Of a stretch of DNA of 64,000 nt, positions 32,432 through 40,989 are shown piece by piece. Location of the stretch: contig CAWAGG010000006.1 of the NCBI GenBank assembly GCA_963781595.1, forward strand, positions 2,666,001 to 2,730,000, in the 5' to 3' direction. Both the position numbers and the translations under genes were made by a program. The first letter of the stretch is position 1; each line of letters begins with the position of its first letter. This DNA is from JBEDUK01 sp963781595. Its GTDB lineage: Bacteria > Actinomycetota > UBA4738. The notes beneath the pieces are model-generated. The model worked only from the letters and a program-made list of their open reading frames with translations, was not told the DNA's origin and made no database searches.

Positions 32432-34006
32432 TCACGCGTCGGCCGACCGGGTTGCGGCGGCCAACGTGGGCTCAGGGGCCCGGCCCGCCGGGCGTTCGAG
32501 CGCGGGGTCACAGCAGGCCTGCTGTAGGCCGGGCGGCGGCACGGCCCGCACCACGACCGCGCGCCGGATCGTGAGGAAGCCGACCGTGCCCCCGAGCCAG
32601 CACAGCACGGCAGCGATCCACATCGCACGCATGAACCCGGTGGCGAACGCCGCTCCGCCGACGGCTCCCGAGCCGGCGAACCCGGCCGCCACCGGCAGGA
32701 GCGCGACGGTGAGCAATCCCGCGATCCGAGACACGGCGTTGTTCACCCCGGATCCCAGGCCCTTGTGTCGATCGTCGACCGCGGCCAGGACCGCCGTGGA
32801 CAGCGGCGCCACCGTGATCGCCATCCCGAGCCCGAACACTGCGACCCCCGGCAGCACGCCCGTCCAGTACGAGCTGTCGGGCTGCAGCGTGCTGAGGATC
32901 AGGAAGCCGAGCCCGGCCACGACCGGACCGACGGTCAGCGGCAGCCGTGGGCCGATCCGCTGCGCCAGACGCCCCATGCGCGCGGACAGCGCGAACAGCA
33001 GCACGGTCATCGGCCAGAACGACGCGCCGGCGAGCAGTGCGGAGAAGCCCATCTCGGTCTGGAGGTAGATCACGAGGAAGAACATCGCTCCGCCGAGCGC
33101 GCCGTAGACGAACAGCGTCAGCAGGTTCGCCCCCGTGAACTGCCGCGACCGGAAGATCTCCAGGGGAACCATCGGCTCGCGCACGCGTCGTTCGACGAAC
33201 GGGAAGGCGACCAGCAGCCCCAGACCGAGCACGCCGGCCGCCAGGGTCACCGGCGCGCCGAACCCATGCACCGGGCCCTCGATCAACGCGTACACGACCC
33301 CCGCGAGCCCGAGCGTCACGGTCGAGGCGCCCAGCACGTCCAAACGACGGCTCGCCTGCGTGTCGCGGCTCTCCGGCACGTGCCGGACCGCCATCCAGAC
33401 CGTGGCGGCCGCGATCGGCACGTTGATCAGGAAGACCCACCGCCACGAGGCCGCGTCGACGAGGTACCCGCCCAGGAACGGACCGCCGGCCGTCGCGACG
33501 GCGGTCAGGCCGGACCACGCGCCGATCGCCTGACCGCGATCCTCCGGGCGGAACACGGCGGCGATGATCGCCAGGCTCTCGGGCACCAGGAGCGCCCCGC
33601 CGACGCCCTGGAGCGCGCGCGCCGCGATCAGGAAGGCCGCGTTCGGCGCCAGGCCCGAGAGGATCGACGCCCCGGTGAACACGCCGATCCCGATCACGAA
33701 CACCTTCCGGCGCCCGTAGATGTCGCCGAGCGAGCCGCCCAGGAGCAGCAGCGAACCCAGTGTCAGGAGGTACGCGGTGATCGTCCACTGCAGCCCCGCG
33801 AGTCCCGTGTGGAATTCCGCACCGATCGCCGGCAGCGCCACGTTGACGACGCTGCCGTCCAGGAAGACCATCCCGGACCCGAGGACCATCGTGACGATGA
33901 TCCACCGCCCCCGCGGGGTACCGTACGCGACCGGTCCGGCGTCGAGCTGGTCGCGCCGATCCACCGTGGGTTCCGCTGTCTGGTGGGAGGTGGCGCCGGA
34001 CCGCAT
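32432..34006 (-). CDS. MFS transporter, DHA2 (14-helix, EmrB/QacA-like) drug exporter
   Basis: A 524-residue proton-driven exporter with about 14 membrane helices. The motif GGSLGDIYGRRKVFVIG is the MFS loop 2-3 signature. VPESLAIIAAVFRPEDRGQAIGAWSGLTAVATAGGPFLGGYLV is motif C of exporters. ATG 34006 is preferred over the in-frame TTG at 34021. It lies 33 bp after glcF on the same strand and might be co-transcribed. The C-terminal tail ends with Cys-Cys and a Pro/Ala-rich stretch. The exported compound cannot be predicted. Confidence 0.85.
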   Translation of the reverse strand: MRSGATSHQTAEPTVDRRDQLDAGPVAYGTPRGRWIIVTMVLGSGMVFLDGSVVNVALPAIGAEFHTGLAGLQWTITAYLLTLGSLLLLGGSLGDIYGRRKVFVIGIGVFTGASILSGLAPNAAFLIAARALQGVGGALLVPESLAIIAAVFRPEDRGQAIGAWSGLTAVATAGGPFLGGYLVDAASWRWVFLINVPIAAATVWMAVRHVPESRDTQASRRLDVLGASTVTLGLAGVVYALIEGPVHGFGAPVTLAAGVLGLGLLVAFPFVERRVREPMVPLEIFRSRQFTGANLLTLFVYGALGGAMFFLVIYLQTEMGFSALLAGASFWPMTVLLFALSARMGRLAQRIGPRLPLTVGPVVAGLGFLILSTLQPDSSYWTGVLPGVAVFGLGMAITVAPLSTAVLAAVDDRHKGLGSGVNNAVSRIAGLLTVALLPVAAGFAGSGAVGGAAFATGFMRAMWIAAVLCWLGGTVGFLTIRRAVVVRAVPPPGLQQACCDPALERPAGRAPEPTLAAATRSADA

Positions 34007-34039
34007 GCTTGGTGTCGGCAACCGGGGCGCGCGCAGCCG

Positions 34040-35350
34040 CTATTCCCGACCGTCGACCAGCTCGGCGGGGTCGAGCCCCCTGATCGACGCGTCCAGGACC
34101 TCCGCGGGGTGCAGCACCGGCAGGGGTCGCCCCATCCGCACGAGGTGCGACCGGATCTGGAGCGTGCATCCCGGGTTCGACGTGATCACGGCCTCCGCAC
34201 CGGTCGCCAGGATGCTCCGCGCCTTGCGCTCGCCGAGCTCCGCGGCCGGGACGGGTTCGACCAGGTTGTAGATGCCCGCCGACCCGCAGCAGATCTCCGG
34301 TTCGCGGATCTCACGGATCTGCAGCTCGGGGATCGAACCGAGCACCGCACGCGGTTGCGCCCGGATCCCCTGCGCGTGCGCGAGGTGACAGGCGTCGTGG
34401 TACGCGGCGGTCAGCGGCAGCGGCTGCCGGGCGGCCCTCGGCCCGAGGTCCGCGAGGAACTCGCTCACGTCCCGGACGTTCGCCGTGAACGCCGCCGCGC
34501 GCTCCGCGTAGCGTGGGTCGTCGGCGAGCAGGTGCCCGTATTCCTTCATGCTCGAACCGCACCCGGCCGCGTTCACGACGACGGTCGCCACGCCGGCCGC
34601 CTCGAACGCGTCGATCGTCCGCCGGGCGAACGCCTGGGCCTCGCGCTCCCGCCCCGTGTGCATGCTGAGCGCTCCACAGCAGGACTGCGAGGGTGGGATC
34701 ACGACCTCGCACCCCTCGGCCGCCAGCACACGGGCCGTCGCCGCGTTGACCCGGTCGAAGAACACGCGTTGCACGCAGCCGGTCAGCAGCCCGACCGTCG
34801 CGCGCTGCGGCATCCGGGCCTCCACGCGACCGGGTGGACCGGCGATCGGGCGTTCGACCTGCGGTGTCAGCGCTTCCAGCGCCTGGAGGCGGGCGGGGAG
34901 CCTGCGCACGATCCCGAGCCGGCGCAGGAGGGCGTCGATCCGCAGGCCCTGGTACACGCGCAGGAGCGCCGCCGCCGCCCGGAGCCGGCGCGGGTACGGG
35001 AACAGGCGGAAGATCGCCGCGCGGAAGGCGCGTTCGGACCGGGAGCGGCCCGCGCGGCGTTCTACCTGCTGGCGCGTCGCCGTCAGCAGACGGTCGTACT
35101 GGACGCCCGACGGACACGCGGTCACGCATGCCATGCAGCCGAGGCACGCGTCGAAGTGCCGGGTCATCTCGGCGCTGAGCGGTTCGCCCTCCAGCCCGAC
35201 CTTCATCAGATGGATCCGGCCGCGGGGCGAGTCCATCTCCTCACCCCACAGCAGGTACGTGGGGCACGTCGGCAGGCAGAACCCGCAGTGGATGCACTCG
35301 TCGACCAGCTCCTGCGATGGAGGGTTGCGGATGTCGAACGCGCCGGCCAT
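34040..35350 (-). CDS. glcF: Glycolate oxidase iron-sulfur subunit
   Basis: A 436-residue Fe-S subunit that passes electrons from glycolate (or lactate) oxidation to the quinone pool. Two four-Cys ferredoxin motifs are seen, CIHCGFCLPTCP (near residue 20) and CLGCMACVTACP (near residue 70). They are followed by two CCG-type domains (SQSCCGALSMHTGR, EICCGSAGIYNLV), as in GlcF and heterodisulfide reductase. It starts 7 bp after glcE, completing a D-E-F set. Confidence 0.9.
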   Translation of the reverse strand: MAGAFDIRNPPSQELVDECIHCGFCLPTCPTYLLWGEEMDSPRGRIHLMKVGLEGEPLSAEMTRHFDACLGCMACVTACPSGVQYDRLLTATRQQVERRAGRSRSERAFRAAIFRLFPYPRRLRAAAALLRVYQGLRIDALLRRLGIVRRLPARLQALEALTPQVERPIAGPPGRVEARMPQRATVGLLTGCVQRVFFDRVNAATARVLAAEGCEVVIPPSQSCCGALSMHTGREREAQAFARRTIDAFEAAGVATVVVNAAGCGSSMKEYGHLLADDPRYAERAAAFTANVRDVSEFLADLGPRAARQPLPLTAAYHDACHLAHAQGIRAQPRAVLGSIPELQIREIREPEICCGSAGIYNLVEPVPAAELGERKARSILATGAEAVITSNPGCTLQIRSHLVRMGRPLPVLHPAEVLDASIRGLDPAELVDGRE

Positions 35351-35357
35351 CGCTCGC

Positions 35358-36635
35358 TCAGATCCCGCCGACGAAACGGCCGGGGCTCATCGTGCGCGTC
35401 GGGTCGAACCGTTCCTTCACGCGGCGCATGAGGCCGATCGCGTCGCCGTTCGCGCCCCATACGTCCACCGCTCGTCGCACGTCGGTGGCGGCGTCGAGCA
35501 CCACCGCGCTGCCGCCGACGTTCGCAGCGAACGTCCGCAGATCCGCGACCACGCCGACGACGGCTTCGGCGTCGGGCGCGTTCGCGATGCGGACGAACGT
35601 CACGCCGGTCGCGGCGTGCCCGGCGACGGACGCAACGAGCCCATGACGATCGGCCGCCTCCCACGCGGTCGCGACGGCGACCGGCAGGTCCGAGACGGGG
35701 TGCGCGAGCTTGATCGAGGTCGCGTCCGCCGCGGCTTCGGGCTGCGGCCACGCGTCGGACACGTTCGGCGTCCCGATCCCCTGGGTCGCGGGGTGCGACA
35801 GCAGGGACCGCGCCCTCGAGGCCTGGGCCTCGACGCCGGGTTCGATGCCTTCGTACAGCACCTTTACCATCCCCGATCCGTCCCGACTGGGCCAGTCAAG
35901 CTCGACCGCGCTGGGAACGAGCGTCGCGGAGGTCGCCAGCCGCGCCGCTACGAGCGCCGCCTCCGGCGTCGCCACGGCCACCTCGACCGTCCGGCGCGTC
36001 TCCGGGACCGGGTGGAGCCGGAACGTCAGCCGCGCGATCAGCCCGAGCGTGCCGAACGAACCGGTGAACAGCTTGCAGAGGTCGTAGCCGGCGACGTTCT
36101 TGACGACCCGGCCGCCCGCCCTCGCCACTGTCCCGTCGGAGAGCGCGACGGTGATCCCGATCAGGAGGTCACGGGCCGTGCCGTAGCGAAGGCGTCGCGG
36201 GCCAGACGCCGACGCGGCCACGATGCCACCGAGCGTCGCCGACGCCTCCGGCGGGTCGAGCGCGAGCATCTGCCCCGATCCGGCGAGGGCCTCCTGCAGA
36301 TCTTCCAGCCGGTACCCGGGCTCGGCGACGACGACGAGGTCGCCGGCGGCATGTTCGACCAGAGCATCCATCCGCGACGTGGACAGCACGACGTCCAGGC
36401 TCTCCGGGGGCGCGCCCCACGAGAGCTTCGATCCGCTCCCTCGGACGGCGACGGCGAGGCCGTTCGTCGAGCAGTAGCGGAGCGTCCCGGCGGCCTCCTC
36501 CGTCGAGGCCGGTTCGACCACGAACGACGCCTGCACCCCGCCGACCGCGTCGGCCGGCTCGGCCTGGCGGGCGTGATCCGGTCCGACGATCGCGCGGAGC
36601 CCCGAGAGGGATCCGGCGGTGGCGGTCGCGGCCAT
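35358..36635 (-). CDS. glcE: Glycolate oxidase FAD-binding subunit
   Basis: A 425-residue FAD-binding protein of the FAD_binding_4 family, the smaller flavin subunit of glycolate oxidase. The FAD loop is AVAVRGSGSKLSWGAPPE, followed by LDPPEASATLGGIVAAS and GGRVVKNVAGYDLCKLFTGS, a GlcE-specific form. ATG 36635 was chosen by the position of the first strand; the gap to glcD is 10 bp. A Gly-Gly-Ile end matches the family. Confidence 0.9.
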   Translation of the reverse strand: MAATATAGSLSGLRAIVGPDHARQAEPADAVGGVQASFVVEPASTEEAAGTLRYCSTNGLAVAVRGSGSKLSWGAPPESLDVVLSTSRMDALVEHAAGDLVVVAEPGYRLEDLQEALAGSGQMLALDPPEASATLGGIVAASASGPRRLRYGTARDLLIGITVALSDGTVARAGGRVVKNVAGYDLCKLFTGSFGTLGLIARLTFRLHPVPETRRTVEVAVATPEAALVAARLATSATLVPSAVELDWPSRDGSGMVKVLYEGIEPGVEAQASRARSLLSHPATQGIGTPNVSDAWPQPEAAADATSIKLAHPVSDLPVAVATAWEAADRHGLVASVAGHAATGVTFVRIANAPDAEAVVGVVADLRTFAANVGGSAVVLDAATDVRRAVDVWGANGDAIGLMRRVKERFDPTRTMSPGRFVGGI

Positions 36636-36645
36636 GGTCCGCTCC

Positions 36646-38118
36646 TCAGAACCGCTCTGCCACGCCGGCACGTTCGAGCGGGTGCTCCCGGTAGGGGCCG
36701 GGTACCTCGCCGCAGAGCCGCGGGGTCGGGAACACCTTGCCGGGGTTCGCCAGCCCATCCGGGTCGAACGCGCATCGGACCAGCTGCATCACGGCCAGAT
36801 CGTCCGCGCCGAACATCTTCGCCATGTCCTTCACCTTGTCGGCGCCGACGCCGTGCTCGCCGGTGATCGAGCCACCGTGGGCGAGGCACGCGGCAAGGAT
36901 CTCGCGCGCCAGCCCGGAAGCGCGTTCGGCCTCGCCGTCGACCCTGGCGTCGTAGAGCACCAACGGGTGCAGGTTCCCGTCGCCGGCGTGGAAGACGTTC
37001 GCGACGCGGAGCCCCGCGCGGCCGGCCAGCTCGGCGATCTCGCGCAGGACCTCCGGAAGGGTGGTTCTCGGCACGACGCCGTCCTGGACGTAGTAGTCGC
37101 GCGCGATCCGCCCCATCGCGGCGAACGCCGACTTGCGTCCCTTCCAGAACAGCGCGCGTTCGACGTCGTCTTTCGCGAGCCGGATGTCCGTGGCGCCGCG
37201 CTCGTGGCAGATCCGTTCGACCTGGGCGAAGAGGTGTTCGACCTCGTCCTGTGGGCCGTCCAGCTCCACCAGGAGCACCGCTCCCGCGCCCGGCGGGTAC
37301 GACACGTGGACCGCGGCCTCGGCCGCCTCCATCGCGAGCGGGTCCATCATCTCGACCGCGGCGGGGACGATCCCGGCGCCGATGATGTCGGACACGGCGC
37401 CACCGGCCTCGTCGACCGTGCCGAACGCCGCCTGCAGGGTCCGGATCGTCTGGGGCTTCGGGATCACGCGAACCGTGATCCGCGTGGCGATGCCCAGCGT
37501 GCCCTCGGAGCCGACGAACGCGCCCAGCAGGTCGTAGCCAGGCGGGTCGGGCGCGACGCCGTCGCCACCGAGGTGCACCACCTCGCCGTCGGGAAGGACC
37601 ACCTCGGCCGCGGTGACGTGGTTCGTCGTGAACCCGTACTTCAGACAGTGCGCGCCGCCGGAGTTCTCGGCGACGTTGCCACCGACCGAGCAGATCACCT
37701 GCGAGGAAGGGTCGGGCGCGTAGAACAGCCCGCTCGGGGCGACGGCGCCGGTGACCTCGAGGTTCGTCACGCCGGGTTCGACCGTGACGCGACGGTTCGC
37801 GATGTCGACGTCGATGATGCGACGCATCCGCGACAGGACGATCAGGACGCCGTCCTCGATCGGGAGCGCGCCGGCGGAGAGTCCCGTGCCGGAGCCGCGG
37901 GCGACGAACGGCGTGCCCGTCTCGTGACAGGCGCGGACCACGTCGCGGACCTCGCTCGGCGTTGCGGGCAGCACGACGAGGCCGGGGACGACGGCGTGGC
38001 TGGTGAGCGAGTCGGACTCGTAGGTGCGGCGGTCGGTGCGCTCGGTCAGGACGTTCCCGGCGCCGACGATGCCGACGAAGCGCTCTGCGAGGGAGGCGAG
38101 ATCGGCGGGGGCGGCCAC
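36646..38118 (-). CDS. glcD: Glycolate oxidase FAD-linked subunit
   Basis: A 490-residue FAD-linked (S)-2-hydroxy-acid oxidase that converts glycolate to glyoxylate. The FAD loop is PFVARGSGTGLSAGALPIEDGVLIV; SQVICSVGGNVAENSGGAHCLKYG and FHAGDGNLHPLVLYD with GEHGVGADKVKDM are the family's active-site segments. GTG 38118 has a TATCCT box 7 bp upstream (38126-38131), implying a leaderless message. First gene of glcDEF. The glyoxylate made here could feed the class V aminotransferase at 57.1-58.3 kb, which is inference. Confidence 0.92.
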   Translation of the reverse strand: MAAPADLASLAERFVGIVGAGNVLTERTDRRTYESDSLTSHAVVPGLVVLPATPSEVRDVVRACHETGTPFVARGSGTGLSAGALPIEDGVLIVLSRMRRIIDVDIANRRVTVEPGVTNLEVTGAVAPSGLFYAPDPSSQVICSVGGNVAENSGGAHCLKYGFTTNHVTAAEVVLPDGEVVHLGGDGVAPDPPGYDLLGAFVGSEGTLGIATRITVRVIPKPQTIRTLQAAFGTVDEAGGAVSDIIGAGIVPAAVEMMDPLAMEAAEAAVHVSYPPGAGAVLLVELDGPQDEVEHLFAQVERICHERGATDIRLAKDDVERALFWKGRKSAFAAMGRIARDYYVQDGVVPRTTLPEVLREIAELAGRAGLRVANVFHAGDGNLHPLVLYDARVDGEAERASGLAREILAACLAHGGSITGEHGVGADKVKDMAKMFGADDLAVMQLVRCAFDPDGLANPGKVFPTPRLCGEVPGPYREHPLERAGVAERF

Positions 38119-38125
38119 GCCTCGG

Positions 38126-38131
38126 AGGATA
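38126..38131 (-). promoter_or_regulatory. -10 box (TATCCT) for glcDEF
   Basis: TATCCT on the minus strand, 7 bp before the glcD GTG. A near-perfect 14-bp palindrome (TTCGCGCGTGCGAA, 38145-38158) lies just upstream, where a regulator could act on both this promoter and the divergent tRNA promoter. Confidence 0.45.
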
Positions 38132-38178
38132 TCCCTGGTCCGGGTTCGCGCGTGCGAAGGTGGCTCGCTGGCCGGCGG

Positions 38179-38184
38179 TATACT
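38179..38184 (+). promoter_or_regulatory. -10 box (TATACT) for tRNA-Glu
   Basis: TATACT lies 26 bp before the tRNA 5' end, the right place for a transcript start about 20 nt upstream of the mature tRNA. A -35 is not clear. Confidence 0.45.
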
Positions 38185-38210
38185 CGCTCCCCGCCGCCGC
38201 GAGGCGCCGC

Positions 38211-38286
38211 GGTCCCATCGTCTAGGGGCCTAGGACACCACCCTCTCAAGGTGGAGACACGGGTTCGAATCCCGTTGGGACTACCA
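38211..38286 (+). tRNA. tRNA-Glu (anticodon CTC)
   Basis: Full cloverleaf with encoded CCA. The acceptor stem GGTCCCA pairs with TGGGACT, leaving a G-T pair at 1-72 as in other actinobacterial tRNA-Glu. The anticodon stem CCACC/GGTGG encloses loop CTCTCAA with anticodon CTC (reads GAG). The T-arm is CGGGTTCGAATCCCG. Discriminator A73 precedes CCA at 38284-38286. Confidence 0.96.
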
Positions 38287-38322
38287 GGTTGACCAGGTCG
38301 AACGCTCGCTGAGGGCAACGAT

Positions 38323-38655
38323 TCAGCCGAACTCCCAGACCGCGACGCGTCGGCAGATGTTCAGGATGATTCGGAACGCTTCGTCGTGATCTCGGGTCAC
38401 GACCAGCCCGCGATCGTAGGCCGAACGCCGAACCGGGTCCGACAGCCGCGAGTAGGCCGCCGTGAGCTGCTTCGCCTCCTCCTCGCGACCGCGGGCGACG
38501 TCCGGATGGACGGCCTTGATCGCGGCACGGTAGCTGCGACGCATCTCGTGGAAGCTCGCATCTGGAGCGACCCCCAGGATCGCGTATAGCGAGCGATCGG
38601 ATCCCAACCGAGCACTCCTCCAAGCCTCATTCGCCGTCCATGCGTCTTCGGCCAT
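38323..38655 (-). CDS. Minimal J-domain protein (DnaJ-like)
   Basis: A 110-residue protein consisting of one J-domain with short tails. It shows SLYAILGVAPDASFHEMRRSYRAA, the essential HPD in AVHPDVARG, and LTAAYSRLSDPVRRSAYDRG. There is no Gly/Phe region or zinc domain, so it may stimulate an Hsp70 without binding clients itself. ATG 38655 is chosen; a GTG at 38709 would add 18 residues. A C-terminal helix of about 30 residues follows the J-domain. Partner unknown. Confidence 0.78.
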   Translation of the reverse strand: MAEDAWTANEAWRSARLGSDRSLYAILGVAPDASFHEMRRSYRAAIKAVHPDVARGREEEAKQLTAAYSRLSDPVRRSAYDRGLVVTRDHDEAFRIILNICRRVAVWEFG

Positions 38656-38810
38656 CGGACGGTCATGCTTGAGCCTTTCGTCGTAGGGAAGGGACCGTGG
38701 GGTTTGCACCTCTGGCTCTTCATGAACGTGTCGGGCTGACCTCGACGGACCAACCCGGGCTGCCGTTGGGCATGCGTGCGTGGGCGGTCATTGCAGTCCC
38801 GTTCGTCCCC

Positions 38811-38816
38811 TATACT
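38811..38816 (+). promoter_or_regulatory. -10 box (TATACT) for the 77-residue ORF
   Basis: TATACT lies 8 bp before ATG 38825, predicting a leaderless message. TTGCAG (38791-38796) is 14 bp upstream, a short spacer for a -35. Confidence 0.45.
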
Positions 38817-38824
38817 CCCCGCTC

Positions 38825-39058
38825 ATGCGTTTGACTCGAGTCATGCCGGTCGTCGTCGATCCCGACACGCTTGCGATCGTCGAGATGCGCGACGACATCC
38901 CCCCTGACCAGATGAACATGGCCATCAACATGATGGATAAGGCCGGGTACCACATCGAGGCCCAGATCGCCGACAATCCACCGTGGACCCACCTGGTTCG
39001 CCTGGACGAGATGGGGACCCGCTGGATCTGGTGGCTCGTCGCGGCGGCGCCCGACTGA
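38825..39058 (+). CDS. Conserved-looking 77-residue hypothetical protein
   Basis: A short protein of no recognised family: VMPVVVDPDTLAIVEMRDD, then a Met-rich helix (MNMAINMMDKAGYHIEAQI) and a Trp-rich end (RWIWWLVAAAPD). The mix of strand, amphipathic helix and strand suggests a small folded domain rather than noise. Support as a gene comes from the TATACT box 8 bp before ATG and a hairpin 25 bp after the stop. Role unknown. Confidence 0.55.
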   Translation: MRLTRVMPVVVDPDTLAIVEMRDDIPPDQMNMAINMMDKAGYHIEAQIADNPPWTHLVRLDEMGTRWIWWLVAAAPD

Positions 39059-39082
39059 GCCGGCACTTCCCCAAAGGACCAC

Positions 39083-39099
39083 CCCTCGCTCGACGAGGG
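39083..39099 (+). terminator. Hairpin after the 77-residue ORF
   Basis: A perfect 6-bp stem CCCTCG/CGAGGG with loop CTCGA, 25 bp after the stop at 39058. No T-run follows, so it is at best a weak factor-assisted terminator. Confidence 0.4.
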
Positions 39100-39136
39100 A
39101 CACCCGTGAGCCCCCCGTAGCGCGGCGTGCGGTGGG

Positions 39137-39142
39137 TACACT
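39137..39142 (+). promoter_or_regulatory. -10 box (TACACT) for the acyl-CoA ligase gene
   Basis: TACACT predicts a start near 39149 and a leader of about 90 nt before ATG 39241, one of the longest leaders in the window. The leader contains a stem at 39187-39220. Confidence 0.4.
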
Positions 39143-39186
39143 CGCCCCGACGACCCGGGCCGTAGTGCCCCCTCACGTCCAGACCG

Positions 39187-39220
39187 CCGGTGCCACAGTC
39201 TCCCGTAGGGAGTCCACCGG
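39187..39220 (+). promoter_or_regulatory. Structured leader upstream of the acyl-CoA ligase gene
   Basis: An outer stem CCGGTG/CACCGG encloses an inner stem CTCCC/GGGAG with a GTA loop. It lies 10 bp before the GAGAGGGGG ribosome binding site. It could affect translation or stability; no known riboswitch is recognised. Confidence 0.4.
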
Positions 39221-39240
39221 TCCTTCGAGAGGGGGACGCT

Positions 39241-40989
39241 ATGACCGATCTGCCATGGCTCGCGAACTACCCCGCGGGGGTCCCCGCCTCGCTCGAGCCG
39301 TACCCGGCTGCGTCGCTGTACTCGATCTTCGCCGACGCCGCGCGCCGTCACCCCGACGCCCCGGCGATGGTCTTCGTCGTTCCGGGGTCTCCGCGTAACT
39401 GGCGCTGCACCTATCGCGAGGCGCTCGCTGAGGTCGAAACGTTCAGCGCCGCGCTCGCCGACATGGGGGTGCGCAAGGGCGACCGCGTCGCGCTGGTGCT
39501 GCCGAACTGCCCACAGTTCATGGTCGGGTACTTCGGCGCGCTGCGGATCGGGGCGGTCGTCGTCGGGACCAACCCGCTGTACACCGAGCGCGAGCTCTCC
39601 CACCAGCTCACCGACGCCGGCGTCGAGGTCGCCGTCGTCCTCGAGCAGCTCTACCCGGGCGTCGCGGCCGTCCGCGACCAGGTGGGCCTGCGAGAGGTGA
39701 TCGTCGCCAAGCTCACCGACTACATGCCGTTCCCCGTGAACCTGCTGGCGCCGAGGAAGCTCAAGAAGGAGGCGCTCGAAGCCGGCCGGCCGTGGCCGCC
39801 GGTGCCGGCCGGAGCCAAGGTTCGATGGTGGAAGGATCTGATGAGCGCCTCGCATCCCCCGGTGCCGGTCGCGGAGATCGATCCCGAGCGTGACCTCGCC
39901 GGGCTGATCTACACGGGCGGGACGACCGGGCTGTCGAAGGGCGCGATGCTCACCCACCGCAACCTGGTCGCGAACGTGGTGCAGGGCGCCGCATGGTTCC
40001 CCGACCTCGTCGACGGCAAGGAAGCCATGCTCGGCGTGCTGCCCTTCTTCCATTCGTTCGGGATGACGGTGGCGATGAACATCGGCGTCTACGAGGCCGC
40101 GAAGGCGATCCTGCAACCGAGGCCGGACCTCACGACGATGCTGAAGGCGATCCAGAAGGAGCGGCCCACGCTGTTCCCGGGCGTTCCGCGCCTCTACATC
40201 GAGATCAACGAGAACGCGTCGACCCGCTCGTACGACCTGTCCTCGATCCGCGCGTGCTTCTCCGGCGCCGCGCCGCTCCCCATGGCGGTCGCGGAGAAGT
40301 TCGAACGGATCACGGGGGGGCGGATCATCGAGGGCTACGGCCTGACCGAGACCTCGCCGATCACCCACGCGAACCCGATCGAGGGCAAGCGGAAGGAAGG
40401 TTCGATCGGGCTGCCCGTCCCGGACACGCTCGCCAGGATCGTCGACCTCGACGATTGGACGAAGGAGGTCGAACTGGGCAAAGAGGGCGAACTGATCGTG
40501 TCCGGACCGCAGGTGATGGCGGGCTACTACGACAAGCCCGAGGAGACCGAGGCGGTCATCAAGGTCGACCCGGAGGGGAGGCGCTGGCTCCTCACGGGCG
40601 ACATCGCGAGGATGGACGACGAGGGGTACTTCTACATCGTCGATCGCAAGAAGGACCTGGTCCTCGTCTCGGGGTTCAACGTCTACCCGTCCGAGATCGA
40701 ACAGATCCTCTACCGGCACCCGAAGGTGCAGCGGGTCTGCGTCGCCGGCGTCCCCGACCCGGAGACCGGGGAGGCGCTGAAGGCGTACATCGTGCTGAAG
40801 GAGGGCGAGACCGCGACCGCGGAGGAGATCGTGGCCTTCTGCCGGGATCCGGAGTCCGGCCTGACCGGCTACAAGGTCCCGAAGCAGGTCGAGTTCCGCG
40901 ACGCCCTGCCCGAGACGCTCATCGGCAAGGTCCTTCGCCGGGTCCTGCTGGAGGAGGAGCGGGAGAAGGAGCGACCTGCGGATGGGTAG
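39241..40989 (+). CDS. Long-chain fatty acid-CoA ligase (AMP-forming)
   Basis: A 582-residue acyl-CoA synthetase that activates fatty acids with ATP and CoA. Adenylation motifs are LIYTGGTTGLSKGAMLTHRN, GYGLTETSPITHANP, and the hinge LTGDIARMDDEGYFYIVDRKKDLVLVSGFNVYPSEIE, with the C-terminal Lys in ETLIGKVLRRVL. ATG 39241 has GAGAGGGGG 6 bp upstream; an earlier in-frame ATG at 39190 lacks a ribosome binding site. It overlaps a WS/DGAT gene by 8 bp, so its acyl-CoA product is probably passed to storage lipid synthesis. FadD-like. Confidence 0.9.
   Translation: MTDLPWLANYPAGVPASLEPYPAASLYSIFADAARRHPDAPAMVFVVPGSPRNWRCTYREALAEVETFSAALADMGVRKGDRVALVLPNCPQFMVGYFGALRIGAVVVGTNPLYTERELSHQLTDAGVEVAVVLEQLYPGVAAVRDQVGLREVIVAKLTDYMPFPVNLLAPRKLKKEALEAGRPWPPVPAGAKVRWWKDLMSASHPPVPVAEIDPERDLAGLIYTGGTTGLSKGAMLTHRNLVANVVQGAAWFPDLVDGKEAMLGVLPFFHSFGMTVAMNIGVYEAAKAILQPRPDLTTMLKAIQKERPTLFPGVPRLYIEINENASTRSYDLSSIRACFSGAAPLPMAVAEKFERITGGRIIEGYGLTETSPITHANPIEGKRKEGSIGLPVPDTLARIVDLDDWTKEVELGKEGELIVSGPQVMAGYYDKPEETEAVIKVDPEGRRWLLTGDIARMDDEGYFYIVDRKKDLVLVSGFNVYPSEIEQILYRHPKVQRVCVAGVPDPETGEALKAYIVLKEGETATAEEIVAFCRDPESGLTGYKVPKQVEFRDALPETLIGKVLRRVLLEEEREKERPADG

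Noticed and set aside
38145..38158. 14-bp near-palindrome TTCGCGCGTGCGAA as a firm operator between glcD and tRNA-Glu
   Set aside because: One central pair mismatches and short CG-rich palindromes are common at this GC; kept only as a remark under the glcD promoter.
39059..39240. Leader considered as a known riboswitch class
   Set aside because: No conserved core motif of a known class was recognised; only nested stems are visible.
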